A program made the translations under genes and the position numbers. The notes beneath the pieces were generated by a model, which was given only the letters and a program-made list of their open reading frames with translations, made no database searches and was not told the origin of the DNA. This document shows, one piece after another, positions 1-8,980 of a DNA stretch of 64,000 bases. The stretch is from positions 52,552 to 116,551 of the forward strand of contig VGEP01000012.1 of the NCBI GenBank assembly GCA_016869215.1, given 5' to 3'. The first letter of the stretch is position 1, and every line of letters starts with the position of its first letter. The stretch is from Alphaproteobacteria bacterium (GTDB lineage Bacteria > Pseudomonadota > Alphaproteobacteria > Rhizobiales > Xanthobacteraceae).

Positions 1-44
1 AACGTCCTGCCGCATGGGCGGCGACGACGAAGCGGGGACCGGGC

Positions 45-1109
45 ATGGCCGACATCTGGAACAAGTACGAGCCGACGGCGGCGCGCAAGCGCGGGCGGCC
101 GGGACGCGAGACCAGGCCCGAGACCCTGACCGTCGACATGCACGCCCACGTGGCCGTGCCGCGCGCCGCCGAAATCGCAGGGCCGCACATCGATCCGTCC
201 AAGGTCCCGCTCGACCATTTCTCGACCCCCGAGACCAAGGCGATCATGGCCAAGCAGGCCGCCGACATCGCCGACCGCATCCGCGCCACCGACGCGCGCT
301 TCCGCGTCATGGACGACATGGGCGTGGACATGCAGCTGATCTCGCCCGGCCCGCCGCAGATCTATTACACCGTGCCGGCCGACATTGCGGTGCAGGCGAC
401 GCGCGCGCTCAACGACGGCATCGCGGAATACATTGGCAAGCACCGGGACCGGCTGATCGCGCTCGGCAGCGTGCCGATGCAGGACGCCGGCGAAGCGGTG
501 AAGGAGCTTGAGCGTTGCATGACGCAGCTCAAGTTCAAGGGCGTCGAAATCCTGACCAACGTGGCGGGCGCCGAATTGTCGGACCCGGCCTTCGCGCCGT
601 TCTGGAAGAAGGCCGAGGAGCTCGGCGCGCTGGTGATGATCCATCCCAACGGCTTCACCGAGGCGGGGCGGCTGAGCCGGTTCTATTTCAACAACGTCAT
701 CGGCAATCCGCTCGATACGACCATCGCGTTGCACTACCTGATCTTCGACGGCATTCTGGAGCGGCATCCCAACCTGAAGATTTTCGCCGTCCACGGCGGC
801 GGCTATCTCGGCGCCTATCACGGCCGCATCGACCACGCCTGGGGCGCACGCTCGGATTCGCACGGCGCGCTGCCGAAGCCGCCGACGCACTATCTGAAGA
901 AAATCTACTTCGACACCGTGGTGTTTACGCCGGTCCAGCTCGAAGCGCTGGTCAAGACCTTCGGCGCCGACCATGTGGTGCTCGGCACCGACTTTCCGTT
1001 CGACATGACGGACTTCGACCCGGTCGAGCACGTCGTCTCGACCGGCTTCGACGCCTCGACGACGGCGGCGATCTGCGGCGGCAACGCCAAGAGACTGCTG
1101 GGGCTGTAG
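45..1109 (+). CDS. Amidohydrolase-2 family metal-dependent hydrolase/decarboxylase (ACMSD-like)
   Basis: A 354-residue protein of the amidohydrolase-2 family, which includes aminocarboxymuconate-semialdehyde decarboxylase and related decarboxylases of aromatic degradation. An N-terminal metal-binding HxH lies in 'VDMHAHV' (about residues 31-37). A later His lies in 'FAVHGGGYLGAYHGRIDHAW' and a C-terminal Asp in 'LGTDFPFD', the usual metal and catalytic positions. The first 30 residues are Arg/Lys-rich and not typical of the family core. The reading frame stays open to the left edge of the window, so the ATG chosen here is provisional. The convergent neighbour is a flavin monooxygenase, which suggests degradation of an aromatic or heteroaromatic compound. 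The substrate cannot be told from sequence. Confidence 0.85.
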   Translation: MADIWNKYEPTAARKRGRPGRETRPETLTVDMHAHVAVPRAAEIAGPHIDPSKVPLDHFSTPETKAIMAKQAADIADRIRATDARFRVMDDMGVDMQLISPGPPQIYYTVPADIAVQATRALNDGIAEYIGKHRDRLIALGSVPMQDAGEAVKELERCMTQLKFKGVEILTNVAGAELSDPAFAPFWKKAEELGALVMIHPNGFTEAGRLSRFYFNNVIGNPLDTTIALHYLIFDGILERHPNLKIFAVHGGGYLGAYHGRIDHAWGARSDSHGALPKPPTHYLKKIYFDTVVFTPVQLEALVKTFGADHVVLGTDFPFDMTDFDPVEHVVSTGFDASTTAAICGGNAKRLLGL

Positions 1110-1145
1110 CGAACGCCCGGAGAAGCGCTCGCGCCGGTGCGTGCG

Positions 1146-2378
1146 TTACGTCTCCAGAAAATCCAGCAATGCCGTCTCGCGGATCACCGCCTCGGCGGTG
1201 CTGTGGCGGGCCGAGCGCGCCTGCTCTTCCAGGGTGCGGGTGGCCTGCAGGTAAGCGCCGAGATGGCGCGCCCACTCGATGATCCGGTGGCCGACCGCAA
1301 GACGCTCCGACTCGAAGCGTCTGAGCGCCGGCTCGATATCCTCGATGGCGACGGCATTGGCGAGCGCCTCGGCGTCCTCCGCTGCCTTGGAGACGCCGGC
1401 TCCGACATGGGGCCGCGCCACGAACGCCGCGTCCCCGACGATCGCGACCCGCCCGAACGCCATGCGCGGCGTCGCGAGATCGTAGATCGGCTGCAACACC
1501 GGCTCATCCATCAGGCGCGCAACGGCCCGCATCTGCGGCGCGATGAGGCGCTCCGCCGCCGCCCGCATCGCGGCAATCGCATCGCGGCGGATCAGCGGCG
1601 GCGGGATCGAGATCGTATGCGTCGTCCCGCGCTCGTCGGTGAGTAGCCATTGCAACTCGGTCCGCTCGTCGGCCGGGCGATACCAGACCACGTTGTAACG
1701 GCGATGGCCCGGCCGCAGATCGTTGTCCGGCCCCGCGACCGGATAGCCCAGAAACTGCTCGCCGGGCGGCAGGCAGAAGGTCAGAAACTCGAATACCTCG
1801 CGGTGGATGTCCGGCGGAAACGCACCTTCCGCCACCAGCGCGCGCCAGGCGACATAGCCTGCATAGAGCGGGCCGAGCTCCGGCAAAACCTGTTGCCGGA
1901 CCGTGGAACGGATGCCGTCGGCGCCGATCAGCAGTTCGGCCTCGGCTGTGCTGCCGTCGCTGAAATGCGCTGTGACCGAGCGGCTCGATTGCTCGAAACC
2001 CTTCAGGCCGACGCCGCGCTTGTAGAGGTCCGCGGGGAATGCGTCGCGGAGCATCCGGTACAGGCGCTCCCAGGCGGTCAGCGTCTGCGGCCGCTGGTGT
2101 TCGCAAACGATCCGGCCGTCGACGTCGAGCACCCGGCGGGTCGACATCTTCACGCCGAGGTCGACCGGATCGATGCCGAGAGCGCGCAGCATATCCGACA
2201 CGACGGGCTGGGCGACGATGCCGGCCCCGCGGCCCGCCAGTTCGCTGTCGACGCGCTCGTAGATCTGCACGTCGAACCCGCGCTGCCGCAGCATCAGCCC
2301 CGCGAACAAGCCGCTCATCGAGCCGCCGATCACGATCGCCCGTTTGGGCGCGGCGGCCCCCGGCACTGCATCGACCAT
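1146..2378 (-). CDS. FAD-dependent monooxygenase (aromatic hydroxylase-like)
   Basis: A 410-residue flavoprotein monooxygenase of the PHBH-like fold. The N-terminal dinucleotide site is 'VIGGSMSGLFAGLML' (about residues 16-30). This is the Gly-Gly-Ser-x-Ser-Gly variant seen in 2,6-dihydroxypyridine 3-hydroxylase-type enzymes rather than plain GxGxxG. The second FAD motif is 'IVGDAAFVARPHVGAG' in the C-terminal third, and 'GADGIRSTVRQ' is the middle DG motif. The family uses NAD(P)H and O2 to hydroxylate aromatic rings. The gene is divergent from the cupin at 2433 with 54 bp between starts and converges on the amidohydrolase. A pyridine or phenol substrate is plausible but inferred. Confidence 0.85.
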   Translation of the reverse strand: MVDAVPGAAAPKRAIVIGGSMSGLFAGLMLRQRGFDVQIYERVDSELAGRGAGIVAQPVVSDMLRALGIDPVDLGVKMSTRRVLDVDGRIVCEHQRPQTLTAWERLYRMLRDAFPADLYKRGVGLKGFEQSSRSVTAHFSDGSTAEAELLIGADGIRSTVRQQVLPELGPLYAGYVAWRALVAEGAFPPDIHREVFEFLTFCLPPGEQFLGYPVAGPDNDLRPGHRRYNVVWYRPADERTELQWLLTDERGTTHTISIPPPLIRRDAIAAMRAAAERLIAPQMRAVARLMDEPVLQPIYDLATPRMAFGRVAIVGDAAFVARPHVGAGVSKAAEDAEALANAVAIEDIEPALRRFESERLAVGHRIIEWARHLGAYLQATRTLEEQARSARHSTAEAVIRETALLDFLET

Positions 2379-2432
2379 TTTTCCGTCCGGCGTTTCCGCC
2401 TATATTGTGCCAACAACCCGCAGAGGATTGCC

Positions 2433-2879
2433 ATGGCCCTGACCATGACGGACAAGAAGACCGCCGCCTCCGAGCAAGGCCAGTGGCCGGCGGACATTCG
2501 CGCCGAATACGAGCGGGAAAGCCGCAACCCCAACGGCTGCGTCGGCACCGAGCTGTTGTCGGAGACCGACAAGGTCCGGGTCTGGATCATCCGCCTGAAG
2601 CCCGGCGAGCGCGTGGGCTTCCACCGCCATGTGCTCAACTATTTCTGGACCTCGGTGAACGGCGGCCGCGCCCGCCAGCATCTGATGGACGGCTCGACGG
2701 TCGAACTCGACTACGCGCCCGGCGAAACCCGGCACGAGAACTACGGGCCCGGCGAATTCAAGGTCCATGACCTGGAGAATCTCGGCGACCGCGAGATGAT
2801 CTTCAACACCATCGAGTTCCTCGACAGCGACAACAAGCCGCTGCCGATCCCCGAGAACGTCCGCAGCGCACGCGCCTGA
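2433..2879 (+). CDS. Small cupin-domain protein
   Basis: A 148-residue soluble protein with one cupin barrel. The first cupin motif is 'PGERVGFHRHVLNYFWT' (His-x-His), and the second part includes 'DYAPGETRHENYGPGEF'. The start is the first ATG of 'MALTMTDKK', preceded by 'AGAGGA' about 5 bases upstream; the same frame is open far upstream but that part is antisense to the monooxygenase. Stand-alone cupins beside aromatic hydroxylases can be dioxygenases, isomerases or ligand-binding proteins. The only visible cues are the two His of motif 1 and a His in motif 2. Position points to a shared regulatory region with the divergent monooxygenase. The exact activity is unknown. Confidence 0.75.
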   Translation: MALTMTDKKTAASEQGQWPADIRAEYERESRNPNGCVGTELLSETDKVRVWIIRLKPGERVGFHRHVLNYFWTSVNGGRARQHLMDGSTVELDYAPGETRHENYGPGEFKVHDLENLGDREMIFNTIEFLDSDNKPLPIPENVRSARA

Positions 2880-3065
2880 CGCCGCACCGACCGACGTTGC
2901 CGCAATCGGCGCCGCGGGCCGCGCGCGCCGGCGTCGGGACCGCGATTATCCCCTCGCCCCAATCGACGGACTAGCCAAGCCGCCGCCCATCCTGCACACT
3001 GCCCTCGCCGCGCAAGCGGGTGCCGAACATAACAAGCAACCGGCAAATTTGGGGGGCGGGGCGGC

Positions 3066-3935
3066 GTGACGGCAGACCTTCTGATCAATGCCATCATCGC
3101 GGGGCTTTTGCTCGGCGGCTTCTATGCCGCCGTGACCGTCGGGATTTCGATCTCGTTCGGGATTCTCGACATCGTCAACATCGCGCACCCGGCCTTCATC
3201 ATTCTCGGGGCCTATATCGCCTACATCGTCAACCAGACGGTGGGCCTCGACCCGATCCTGACCGCATTCATCGTTCTCCCCGCGTTCTACGCGCTGGGGG
3301 CCGCCGTCTATCAGGTCTATTTCGTCTCGTTCGAAAAACGCGGGCAGGACGCGCTGCGCGGCCTCGCCTTCTTCTTCGGGCTGCTGTTCGTCACCGAAGT
3401 CATGCTGATCCTCGTGTTCGGCGTCGACTATCGCTACGTCAAGGCAGGCTACATCGACCAGACGCTGCGCTTCGGCTTCGTCGATCTGCCGCTGCGGATG
3501 CTGATCCCCTGCGTCATTTCTCTCGGAATGCTGGCGGTCCTTCAGGTCTACCTGTCGCGCACCTTCAACGGCCGCGCGATCATGGCCGTCGCCCAGGACC
3601 AGCAGGCGCTGCAGCTCATGGCGGTCGATCCGATCCGCATCAAGCGCATCGCCTTTGCGCTTTCGATCGCCACCGCGGCGCTGGCCGGCGCGTTCCTGAT
3701 CGTCATCCAGCCGGTCGAGCCTTCGGTCGGCCGCGAATTCATCGGCCGCGCCTTTGCAATCGCGGTTCTCGGCGGGCTCGGCAGCATGACCGGCACGGTA
3801 ATCGGGGCGATCCTGCTCGGTATCGTCGAAAGCATCACCTCGACCTTCTACGGCCCGTCCTGGGCGCCGGCGGTGGCCTTCGGCTTCCTGCTGTTGACGC
3901 TGGCATTCAGGCCCTCGGGACTGTTGGGACGCTAG
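3066..3935 (+). CDS. livH: Branched-chain-type ABC transporter permease (LivH family)
   Basis: A 289-residue inner-membrane permease with about eight hydrophobic segments. It carries the family's amino-terminal 'GISISFGILDIVNIAHPAF' region and the conserved 'AVLGGLGSMTGTVIGA' loop that contacts the ATPase. The GTG start is preceded by a G-rich stretch ending 'GGGGCGGC'. It is the first gene of a tight livH-livM-livG-livF set. No substrate-binding protein gene is adjacent, so the binding protein must be encoded elsewhere or shared with another system. The HAAT family carries branched-chain amino acids, amides, urea or aromatic acids; the substrate here is not determined. Confidence 0.92.
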   Translation: MTADLLINAIIAGLLLGGFYAAVTVGISISFGILDIVNIAHPAFIILGAYIAYIVNQTVGLDPILTAFIVLPAFYALGAAVYQVYFVSFEKRGQDALRGLAFFFGLLFVTEVMLILVFGVDYRYVKAGYIDQTLRFGFVDLPLRMLIPCVISLGMLAVLQVYLSRTFNGRAIMAVAQDQQALQLMAVDPIRIKRIAFALSIATAALAGAFLIVIQPVEPSVGREFIGRAFAIAVLGGLGSMTGTVIGAILLGIVESITSTFYGPSWAPAVAFGFLLLTLAFRPSGLLGR

Positions 3936-3950
3936 GCGGGAGCCGTCGAC

Positions 3951-5348
3951 GTGCGATCGCACAACTTCCTGCTGATTTCGCTGGTCATCGGCGCGGTGCT
4001 GTTCGCGGCCTTGCGTGCGGTCAACAACGACTACCTGTTCTTCGCCGGCTACACGGTGCTGCATTTCATCGTGCTCGCCACCGCCTGGAACATCCTCGGC
4101 GGCTACTGCGGCTACGTGAACTTCGGCTCCGCCGCGTTCTTCGCCGCGGGCGCCTATGCGACCGTCGCGTTGCACAAGCTCGGCACCAACGTCGACCGCT
4201 ATTTTCCGGAAGCGCTGGCGCCGCTGATGCACTGGCTGATGCCGCTGTCGGTGCCGAGCTGCATCGTGATTGGCGGGATCATCGCGGGCCTGATCGGGCT
4301 TGGCACCGGCTACCTGACGCTGCGGCTGCGCGGCGCGTTCTTCGCCATCGCCACGCTGGCGCTCGCGGTCGTGCTTCAGACCCTGATCGTGAACTGGGAT
4401 TTCGTCGGCGGCTCGCGCGGCGCCTACATCATCCGGCCGCCGAGCGCTCCCATCATCGGCAACTACATTCAGTACTTGTTCCTGCTCATGCTGGTGCTCG
4501 TCGTCGTTGCGCTCACCGCCGCGCGCGCCATCGAGCGCACCCGGCTCGGCTACGGCTTTGCGACCATCCGCGACGACGAACTGGCGGCCGAAGCCTGCGG
4601 CGTTCCGACGCTGCGGCTCAAGCTGATTGCAACCACGATCTCCGGCGCGCTGATGGGCATGGCCGGCGCGCCGTTCCCCTACTACATCGGCTATCTGGAA
4701 CCGTCCTCGGCCTTCAACCTCGCCTACGCGGTCAATTCGATTGCCATGCCGATGATCGGCGGCACGACCAGCTGGATCGGTCCGCTGGTCGGCGCACTGC
4801 TGCTCGGGATCATCCAGCAAGTGGCGACCGTGACCATTTCGTCCGCCGTCAATCTGCTCATCGTCGGCTTCCTGCTGATCGGATTTGTCATCATGGCGCC
4901 CAGCGGCGTGGTCGGCATGGTGCGCGAGTTCCTGCAGGCGGCCGCGCCGGCGCGGGCCGACAGACGCGCGCTCGGCTTGCTCGCGATCGCGGGCTACACC
5001 TTTGTCGTGGGGCTCGGCGGGGTGGTGCTCGGCCTGTCGGCCGCGATGGCGGCGCGCAACGCGGCGCTTGCGAGCGTGGGCGTGTTCGCGCTGTTTCTCT
5101 CGCTGGTCTATCTGGCCTCGGCCTACGGGCTGATGAAGATCGAAGGCTGGGCAGTCACGGTTAGCACCGCGGCGCTGGCAGCCTCCATTCCGCTGTCCTT
5201 CATCTTCATTTGGCTCGACAGTTCATCGTTCAGCATCTCGGTTCATGCGATCGCGATCGCCGTCGACGTCGTCGGCATCTGGTTCCTGCAAAAGCCCGAT
5301 GTCACCGCGCTGTACCGGCCGATGGAGGAACGGGAGGCGACGCCGTGA
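3951..5348 (+). CDS. livM: Branched-chain-type ABC transporter permease (LivM family) with extra C-terminal membrane region
   Basis: A 465-residue permease that starts at GTG, 15 bp after livH. The first 320 or so residues are a normal LivM, with 'LGGYCGYVNFGSAAFFAAGA' near the N-terminus and 'SIAMPMIGGTTSWIGPLVGA' before the end of the core. After the usual end ('GVVGMVREFLQ') the protein continues about 130 residues with roughly four more hydrophobic segments. These include 'GLLAIAGYTFVVGLGGVVLG' and a stretch ending 'GIWFLQKPDV'. LivM proteins are usually near 300-360 residues, so this C-terminal module is an addition of unknown role. The stop overlaps the GTG of livG by 4 bp, implying translational coupling. 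Confidence 0.9.
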   Translation: MRSHNFLLISLVIGAVLFAALRAVNNDYLFFAGYTVLHFIVLATAWNILGGYCGYVNFGSAAFFAAGAYATVALHKLGTNVDRYFPEALAPLMHWLMPLSVPSCIVIGGIIAGLIGLGTGYLTLRLRGAFFAIATLALAVVLQTLIVNWDFVGGSRGAYIIRPPSAPIIGNYIQYLFLLMLVLVVVALTAARAIERTRLGYGFATIRDDELAAEACGVPTLRLKLIATTISGALMGMAGAPFPYYIGYLEPSSAFNLAYAVNSIAMPMIGGTTSWIGPLVGALLLGIIQQVATVTISSAVNLLIVGFLLIGFVIMAPSGVVGMVREFLQAAAPARADRRALGLLAIAGYTFVVGLGGVVLGLSAAMAARNAALASVGVFALFLSLVYLASAYGLMKIEGWAVTVSTAALAASIPLSFIFIWLDSSSFSISVHAIAIAVDVVGIWFLQKPDVTALYRPMEEREATP

Positions 5349-6079
5349 GCGCGTTGCTGCAAGTCCAGGGCCTGGGCAAGCGCTTCGGCGGATTCGTCGC
5401 GCTCGACGGCATCGACCTTACGGTCGCGCAAGGCGAGCGTGTCGGGCTGATCGGGCCGAACGGCTCCGGCAAGTCGACGCTGGTCAATTGCATGTGCGGC
5501 ACGCTGACCAACGAGGTGGGGACCGTCCAATTCGACGGCCACGACATGAACGGGCTGCTGGCGCACGAGCGGACCCATCGCGGCATGGCCAGGAGCTTCC
5601 AGCTTCCGCGCCCGTTCGGCACGCTCACCGTCAAGCAGAACCTGCGGATCCCGCTGATTTACACTGTGAATGCGCGGCCGGGGCGGCACCTCACCTCCGC
5701 CGAAATCGACGCCCGCTGCACCGAGCTCGCCGGCATGGTCGGCCTCGCCGCAAAGGCCGACAAGCTGCCGCGCGACCTCACGCAGGTCGAGATGCGCAAG
5801 CTGGAACTCGCCCGCGCGCTCGCCGCCGATCCCAAGCTCCTGATCGCCGACGAGGCGATGGCCGGGCTGTCGCAGTCCGAGGTCAGCGAGATCGTCGCGC
5901 TGCTGATCAAGCTCAACGAGCGCGGCATCACCATCATCATGATCGAGCACATCATGCGCGCGGTGATGGCGTTTTCGCAGCGGCTGGTGGTGCTGGTTTC
6001 CGGCAAGAAGATCGCCGACGGCAAGCCGGACGACGTGGTCAACAACCCCGAAGTCATAGGGGCCTATCTTGGCCAGTAG
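5345..6079 (+). CDS. livG: ABC transporter ATP-binding protein (LivG family)
   Basis: A 244-residue ATPase. The GTG start overlaps the TGA of livM (GTGA). Walker A is 'GPNGSGKST' (about residues 37-45). The Walker B region reads 'LLIADEAMAGLSQSE', with the catalytic Glu kept but the usual DEP replaced by DEA. The signature region is 'LTQVEMRKLELARAL', the degenerate form often seen in LivG instead of LSGGQ. The long insert around 'TVKQNLRIPLIYTVN' after the Q-loop is typical of the family. Its 3' end overlaps livF by 11 bp. It powers import through the LivHM pore. Confidence 0.93.
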   Translation: MSALLQVQGLGKRFGGFVALDGIDLTVAQGERVGLIGPNGSGKSTLVNCMCGTLTNEVGTVQFDGHDMNGLLAHERTHRGMARSFQLPRPFGTLTVKQNLRIPLIYTVNARPGRHLTSAEIDARCTELAGMVGLAAKADKLPRDLTQVEMRKLELARALAADPKLLIADEAMAGLSQSEVSEIVALLIKLNERGITIIMIEHIMRAVMAFSQRLVVLVSGKKIADGKPDDVVNNPEVIGAYLGQ

Positions 6080-6800
6080 CATCACCATATCTACGGTCGA
6101 TGCGGCCTACGGCGCGGTGCGCGTGCTCGAAGACGTGTCGATGCAGGTCAACGCGGGCGAGACCGTCGTGCTGCTCGGCACCAATGGCAACGGCAAGAGC
6201 ACGCTCATGAAATGCATCATGGGCATCGTGCGGCCGCGCGCCGGGCGCATCGTCGCCGAGATCGACGGCGTGAAACACGACCTGACGAGCCTCACGACCG
6301 AGCAGATCGTCGACCTCGGCATCGCGCTGGTGCCCGAAGGACGGCGGCTGTTCCCGAAGCTCACGGTCGAGGAGAACCTCGCGCTCGGCGCCTACCGGCC
6401 GACCGCGCGCGCGCAGATCAGGCAGAACCTGGACGCCTGCTTCGAGACGTTTCCGCGTCTTGCGGAGCGCCGCAGCCAGCTCGCAGGCTCCATGTCCGGC
6501 GGCGAGCAGCAGATGCTGGCGCTCGGCCGCGCGCTGATGCTTGCGCCCAGGATCCTGCTGGTGGACGAGCCTTCGGTCGGCCTCGCCCCGATCCTGGTGG
6601 CGCGCACCATCGAGAAGATCAAGGAGCTGAAAGAACGCCTGAACCTCACCGTGCTGATGGCCGAGCAGAACTTCACGCAGGCGCTGCGGATCGCCGACCG
6701 CGGCTATGTCATCGTCCACGGCAAGATCGAGTTCGAAGGCCGCTCGGCCGAGGAACTCAACAACAACGACCTGATCCGCAAATTTTATCTGGGGCTTTAA
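6069..6800 (+). CDS. livF: ABC transporter ATP-binding protein (LivF family)
   Basis: A 243-residue ATPase that begins at a TTG codon inside the end of livG (11-bp overlap). Walker A is 'GTNGNGKST', the signature is the full 'MSGGEQQMLALGRAL', and Walker B is 'ILLVDEPSVGLAP', with the H-loop replaced by 'MAEQNF' as usual in LivF. It ends 'KFYLGL', the normal LivF C-terminus, in contrast with the second LivF in this window, which runs on into an aldehyde dehydrogenase. The gene closes the four-gene transporter set and converges on gapR 14 bp away. Confidence 0.93.
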   Translation: MASSITISTVDAAYGAVRVLEDVSMQVNAGETVVLLGTNGNGKSTLMKCIMGIVRPRAGRIVAEIDGVKHDLTSLTTEQIVDLGIALVPEGRRLFPKLTVEENLALGAYRPTARAQIRQNLDACFETFPRLAERRSQLAGSMSGGEQQMLALGRALMLAPRILLVDEPSVGLAPILVARTIEKIKELKERLNLTVLMAEQNFTQALRIADRGYVIVHGKIEFEGRSAEELNNNDLIRKFYLGL

Positions 6801-6814
6801 CCCGCAGCCGCGAG

Positions 6815-7093
6815 TTACGCCGGCAGCATGCCGAGCGCGCTCAGGTAGGTGTCCAGGATGAGCTGGTGTTCGTTGCGCTCCTGGGGCTCCTGCTTGCGCA
6901 GCTTGATGACCGCTCGCAGCGCCTTGACGTCGAAACCGCTGGATTTGGACTCCGCATAGACGTCGCGAATATCGTCGGAAATCGCCTTCTTTTCTTCCTC
7001 CAGCCGCTCGATGCGCTCGACGAAGGCCTTGAGCTGATCCTTCGCAAAACGGGTCTTGGCGGCTTCCGGACGCTCTTGTTCTACGGCGGACAT
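6815..7093 (-). CDS. gapR: GapR-family nucleoid-associated protein (DUF2312)
   Basis: A 92-residue protein matching the whole DUF2312/GapR family: a long N-terminal coiled-coil helix ('[20 protein letters not shown]', residues 15-34), then '[19 protein letters not shown]' and a C-terminal helix. In Caulobacter, GapR encircles overtwisted DNA ahead of replication and transcription and helps topoisomerases. The start at '[10 protein letters not shown]' gives the family's usual length; the frame runs open for another 54 codons upstream, but that part lies in a repeat-bearing spacer and is not conserved-looking. It sits between two catabolic clusters with no visible link to either. Confidence 0.9.
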   Translation of the reverse strand: MSAVEQERPEAAKTRFAKDQLKAFVERIERLEEEKKAISDDIRDVYAESKSSGFDVKALRAVIKLRKQEPQERNEHQLILDTYLSALGMLPA

Positions 7094-7234
7094 GGACACT
7101 CCCGATGCGTTCGCAGGCGGGGACTGCCCCCGCCGCTGCACCTTGAGGTTTCGGGAATTCCAGCCGTGCGGACAAGGCTTTGGCCGCGCCGCCCCCGTCA
7201 TCCACAGGCCGGAATGTGGGTAACGCATGTTCGG

Positions 7235-7299
7235 CGCGTGTCCAGGGCGCTGCACAGCACGAGCGAAGCGAATGGTGCGCTGCAGACCCGGGACACGCG
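7235..7299. repeat. Interspersed palindromic repeat in a short intergenic spacer
   Basis: The arms 'CGCGTGTCC' (7235-7243) and 'GGACACGCG' (7291-7299) are perfect inverted copies. Inner arms 'GGGCGCTGCA' and 'TGCGCTGCAGACCC' extend the stem imperfectly. The element abuts the stop codon of the ThDP enzyme at 7301, so it could form a hairpin at the 3' end of that transcript. It resembles the dispersed palindromic elements common between genes of Bradyrhizobium-like genomes, but copy number cannot be judged from this window. Confidence 0.65.
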
Positions 7300-7300
7300 G

Positions 7301-8962
7301 CTACAGTCCCAGCAGATTGTAGCGCGAGAAGTCGCGGCCTTCCTTGACCACGAACTCCAGGAGGAACGGCGATCCCTTCTCGGTCACGCCGACCGCCTCC
7401 TTGATCGCGCCCGGAATGTCGCCGGGCTTCTCGACCCGGCGCGCGGCGACGTTCAGGCCCTCGGCCACCTTGGTGTAGTTGCCGCCGACGGTCATCGAGC
7501 CGTACTTCTCATCGGAGATTTTCAGCACATCGCGCTCGGCGCCCATCACGCCGTTGTTGAACACGACGGTGAGGATCGCGATCTTGTTGCGCGCGGCCGT
7601 CTCGATGTCCATGCCGGTCATGCCGATTGCGGCATCGCCCATCACGTTGACGCAGAGCTTCTTGGGCGCCGCGAGCTTCGCGCCCATGGTGATGCCGAGC
7701 CCGTAGCCGAGCTGGGTGGACTTGCCCCAGCCCATGTAGGAGCCCGCCGCCGTGGTCTCCCAAAACGGCATCATCTGCTCGCGCGGGCTGCCGGAGTCGT
7801 GGGTCATGATGACGTTGTCGCGGTCCATGGTCCGCATCATCTCGCGGATGACGCGGTACTGGTTGAGCGGCATCTCGTCGGAATCGAGGAACTTCGCCCA
7901 CTCCGCAAGCCAGGCCTTCTTGCCGGCGGCGATCTCCTCCTTGAGCGAGGCGAGCGCGTTGCCGCCGGCCGCCGTGCCCTTCTGGCCCTTCTGCCTCTCC
8001 ACCTCGGCGATCAGCGCGTCGAGCACCAGGCCCGCATCGCCGATCACAGCCCGATCGGCGCGGTACTCCTTGTTCACGTCGCCGGCGTCGTTGGTCGAAT
8101 GGACGATGGTCTTGCCGGCCGGCACGCCGGGACCGAACGGCGTCTTGGTCAGGCTCGAACCGACCGCGAACACAACGTCGGCCTTGGCCATGAAGTCGGT
8201 GTACATCTTGGGACGCGAGCGGGTGGACGCGCCGAGCGACAGCGGATGGCTTTCCGCGATCGCGCTCTTGCCCGGATTGGTGGTCGCGACCGGCGCCGGA
8301 ATGAGTTCGGCGAGTGCGGCGAGCCGCTCCGCGGCCTCGGCATAGTGGATGCCGGCGCCCGCAAGGATCAACGGATTCTTCGCGGCGAGCAGCATCTGCG
8401 CGGCCTTCTTCACCGCGTCCGGATCGGGCGCGGCGCGCTGCACCGGCACCGGCACGTAGTCGAGCTCGCCCCTGAACTCGGCTTCGAACACCTCGTCGGG
8501 AATTTCGACCAGCACCGGCCCGGCCTTGCCCGAGCGCATGGCGTGGTAGGCGCGCCGCATCAGGTCCGGCAGTTCCTGCACGTTGTGCGCCAGCGCCGAC
8601 CATTTGGTCACCGGCTTGTAGACCTGCGCGGCGCGGAACACCGGATGCAGATACTGCCGCGACAGCGCGAGCCCGGCCGACACGATCAGCAGCGGCACGT
8701 TCTCGGTGAACGCTTGCGCGATGCCCGGGAACGCGTTCTCGATGCCGGGACCGGCCTGGGCCGCGAACACGCCGTTCTTCTTGCCGCGTTTGATGCGGCT
8801 GTAGCCGTCGGCAAGGCCGACGCCGACGCGCTCCTGCCGGCACAGGATCGGGCGGATGTCGAGGACCGCGCACGGCTCGATGATCGGATTGCGCGGGTAG
8901 CAGGAGAGGAAGTCGGTTCCCTCGCGCTTGAGGATTTCGGCAACGACCTGAGCGCCGTTCAT
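7301..8962 (-). CDS. Thiamine-diphosphate-dependent enzyme (acetolactate synthase/decarboxylase superfamily)
   Basis: A 553-residue protein with the three-domain architecture of acetolactate synthase and related decarboxylases. The catalytic Glu that activates ThDP is E44 in 'LCRQERVGVGLADGYSR'. The central domain is about residues 190-330. The C-terminal PP domain carries the ThDP-Mg motif, from 'GDAAIGMTGMDIETAARNK' to the Asn of 'VVFNNG'. 'EIPDEVF' ends the first domain. It is not a typical IlvB: no regulatory subunit gene is adjacent, and the family also includes oxalyl-CoA, benzoylformate and sulfopyruvate decarboxylases. It is last in a minus-strand run of catabolic genes, 166 bp after a 2-hydroxyacid dehydrogenase. 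The reaction is not assigned. Confidence 0.85.
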   Translation of the reverse strand: MNGAQVVAEILKREGTDFLSCYPRNPIIEPCAVLDIRPILCRQERVGVGLADGYSRIKRGKKNGVFAAQAGPGIENAFPGIAQAFTENVPLLIVSAGLALSRQYLHPVFRAAQVYKPVTKWSALAHNVQELPDLMRRAYHAMRSGKAGPVLVEIPDEVFEAEFRGELDYVPVPVQRAAPDPDAVKKAAQMLLAAKNPLILAGAGIHYAEAAERLAALAELIPAPVATTNPGKSAIAESHPLSLGASTRSRPKMYTDFMAKADVVFAVGSSLTKTPFGPGVPAGKTIVHSTNDAGDVNKEYRADRAVIGDAGLVLDALIAEVERQKGQKGTAAGGNALASLKEEIAAGKKAWLAEWAKFLDSDEMPLNQYRVIREMMRTMDRDNVIMTHDSGSPREQMMPFWETTAAGSYMGWGKSTQLGYGLGITMGAKLAAPKKLCVNVMGDAAIGMTGMDIETAARNKIAILTVVFNNGVMGAERDVLKISDEKYGSMTVGGNYTKVAEGLNVAARRVEKPGDIPGAIKEAVGVTEKGSPFLLEFVVKEGRDFSRYNLLGL

Positions 8963-8980
8963 GGGTGTACCTCCCTCTTC

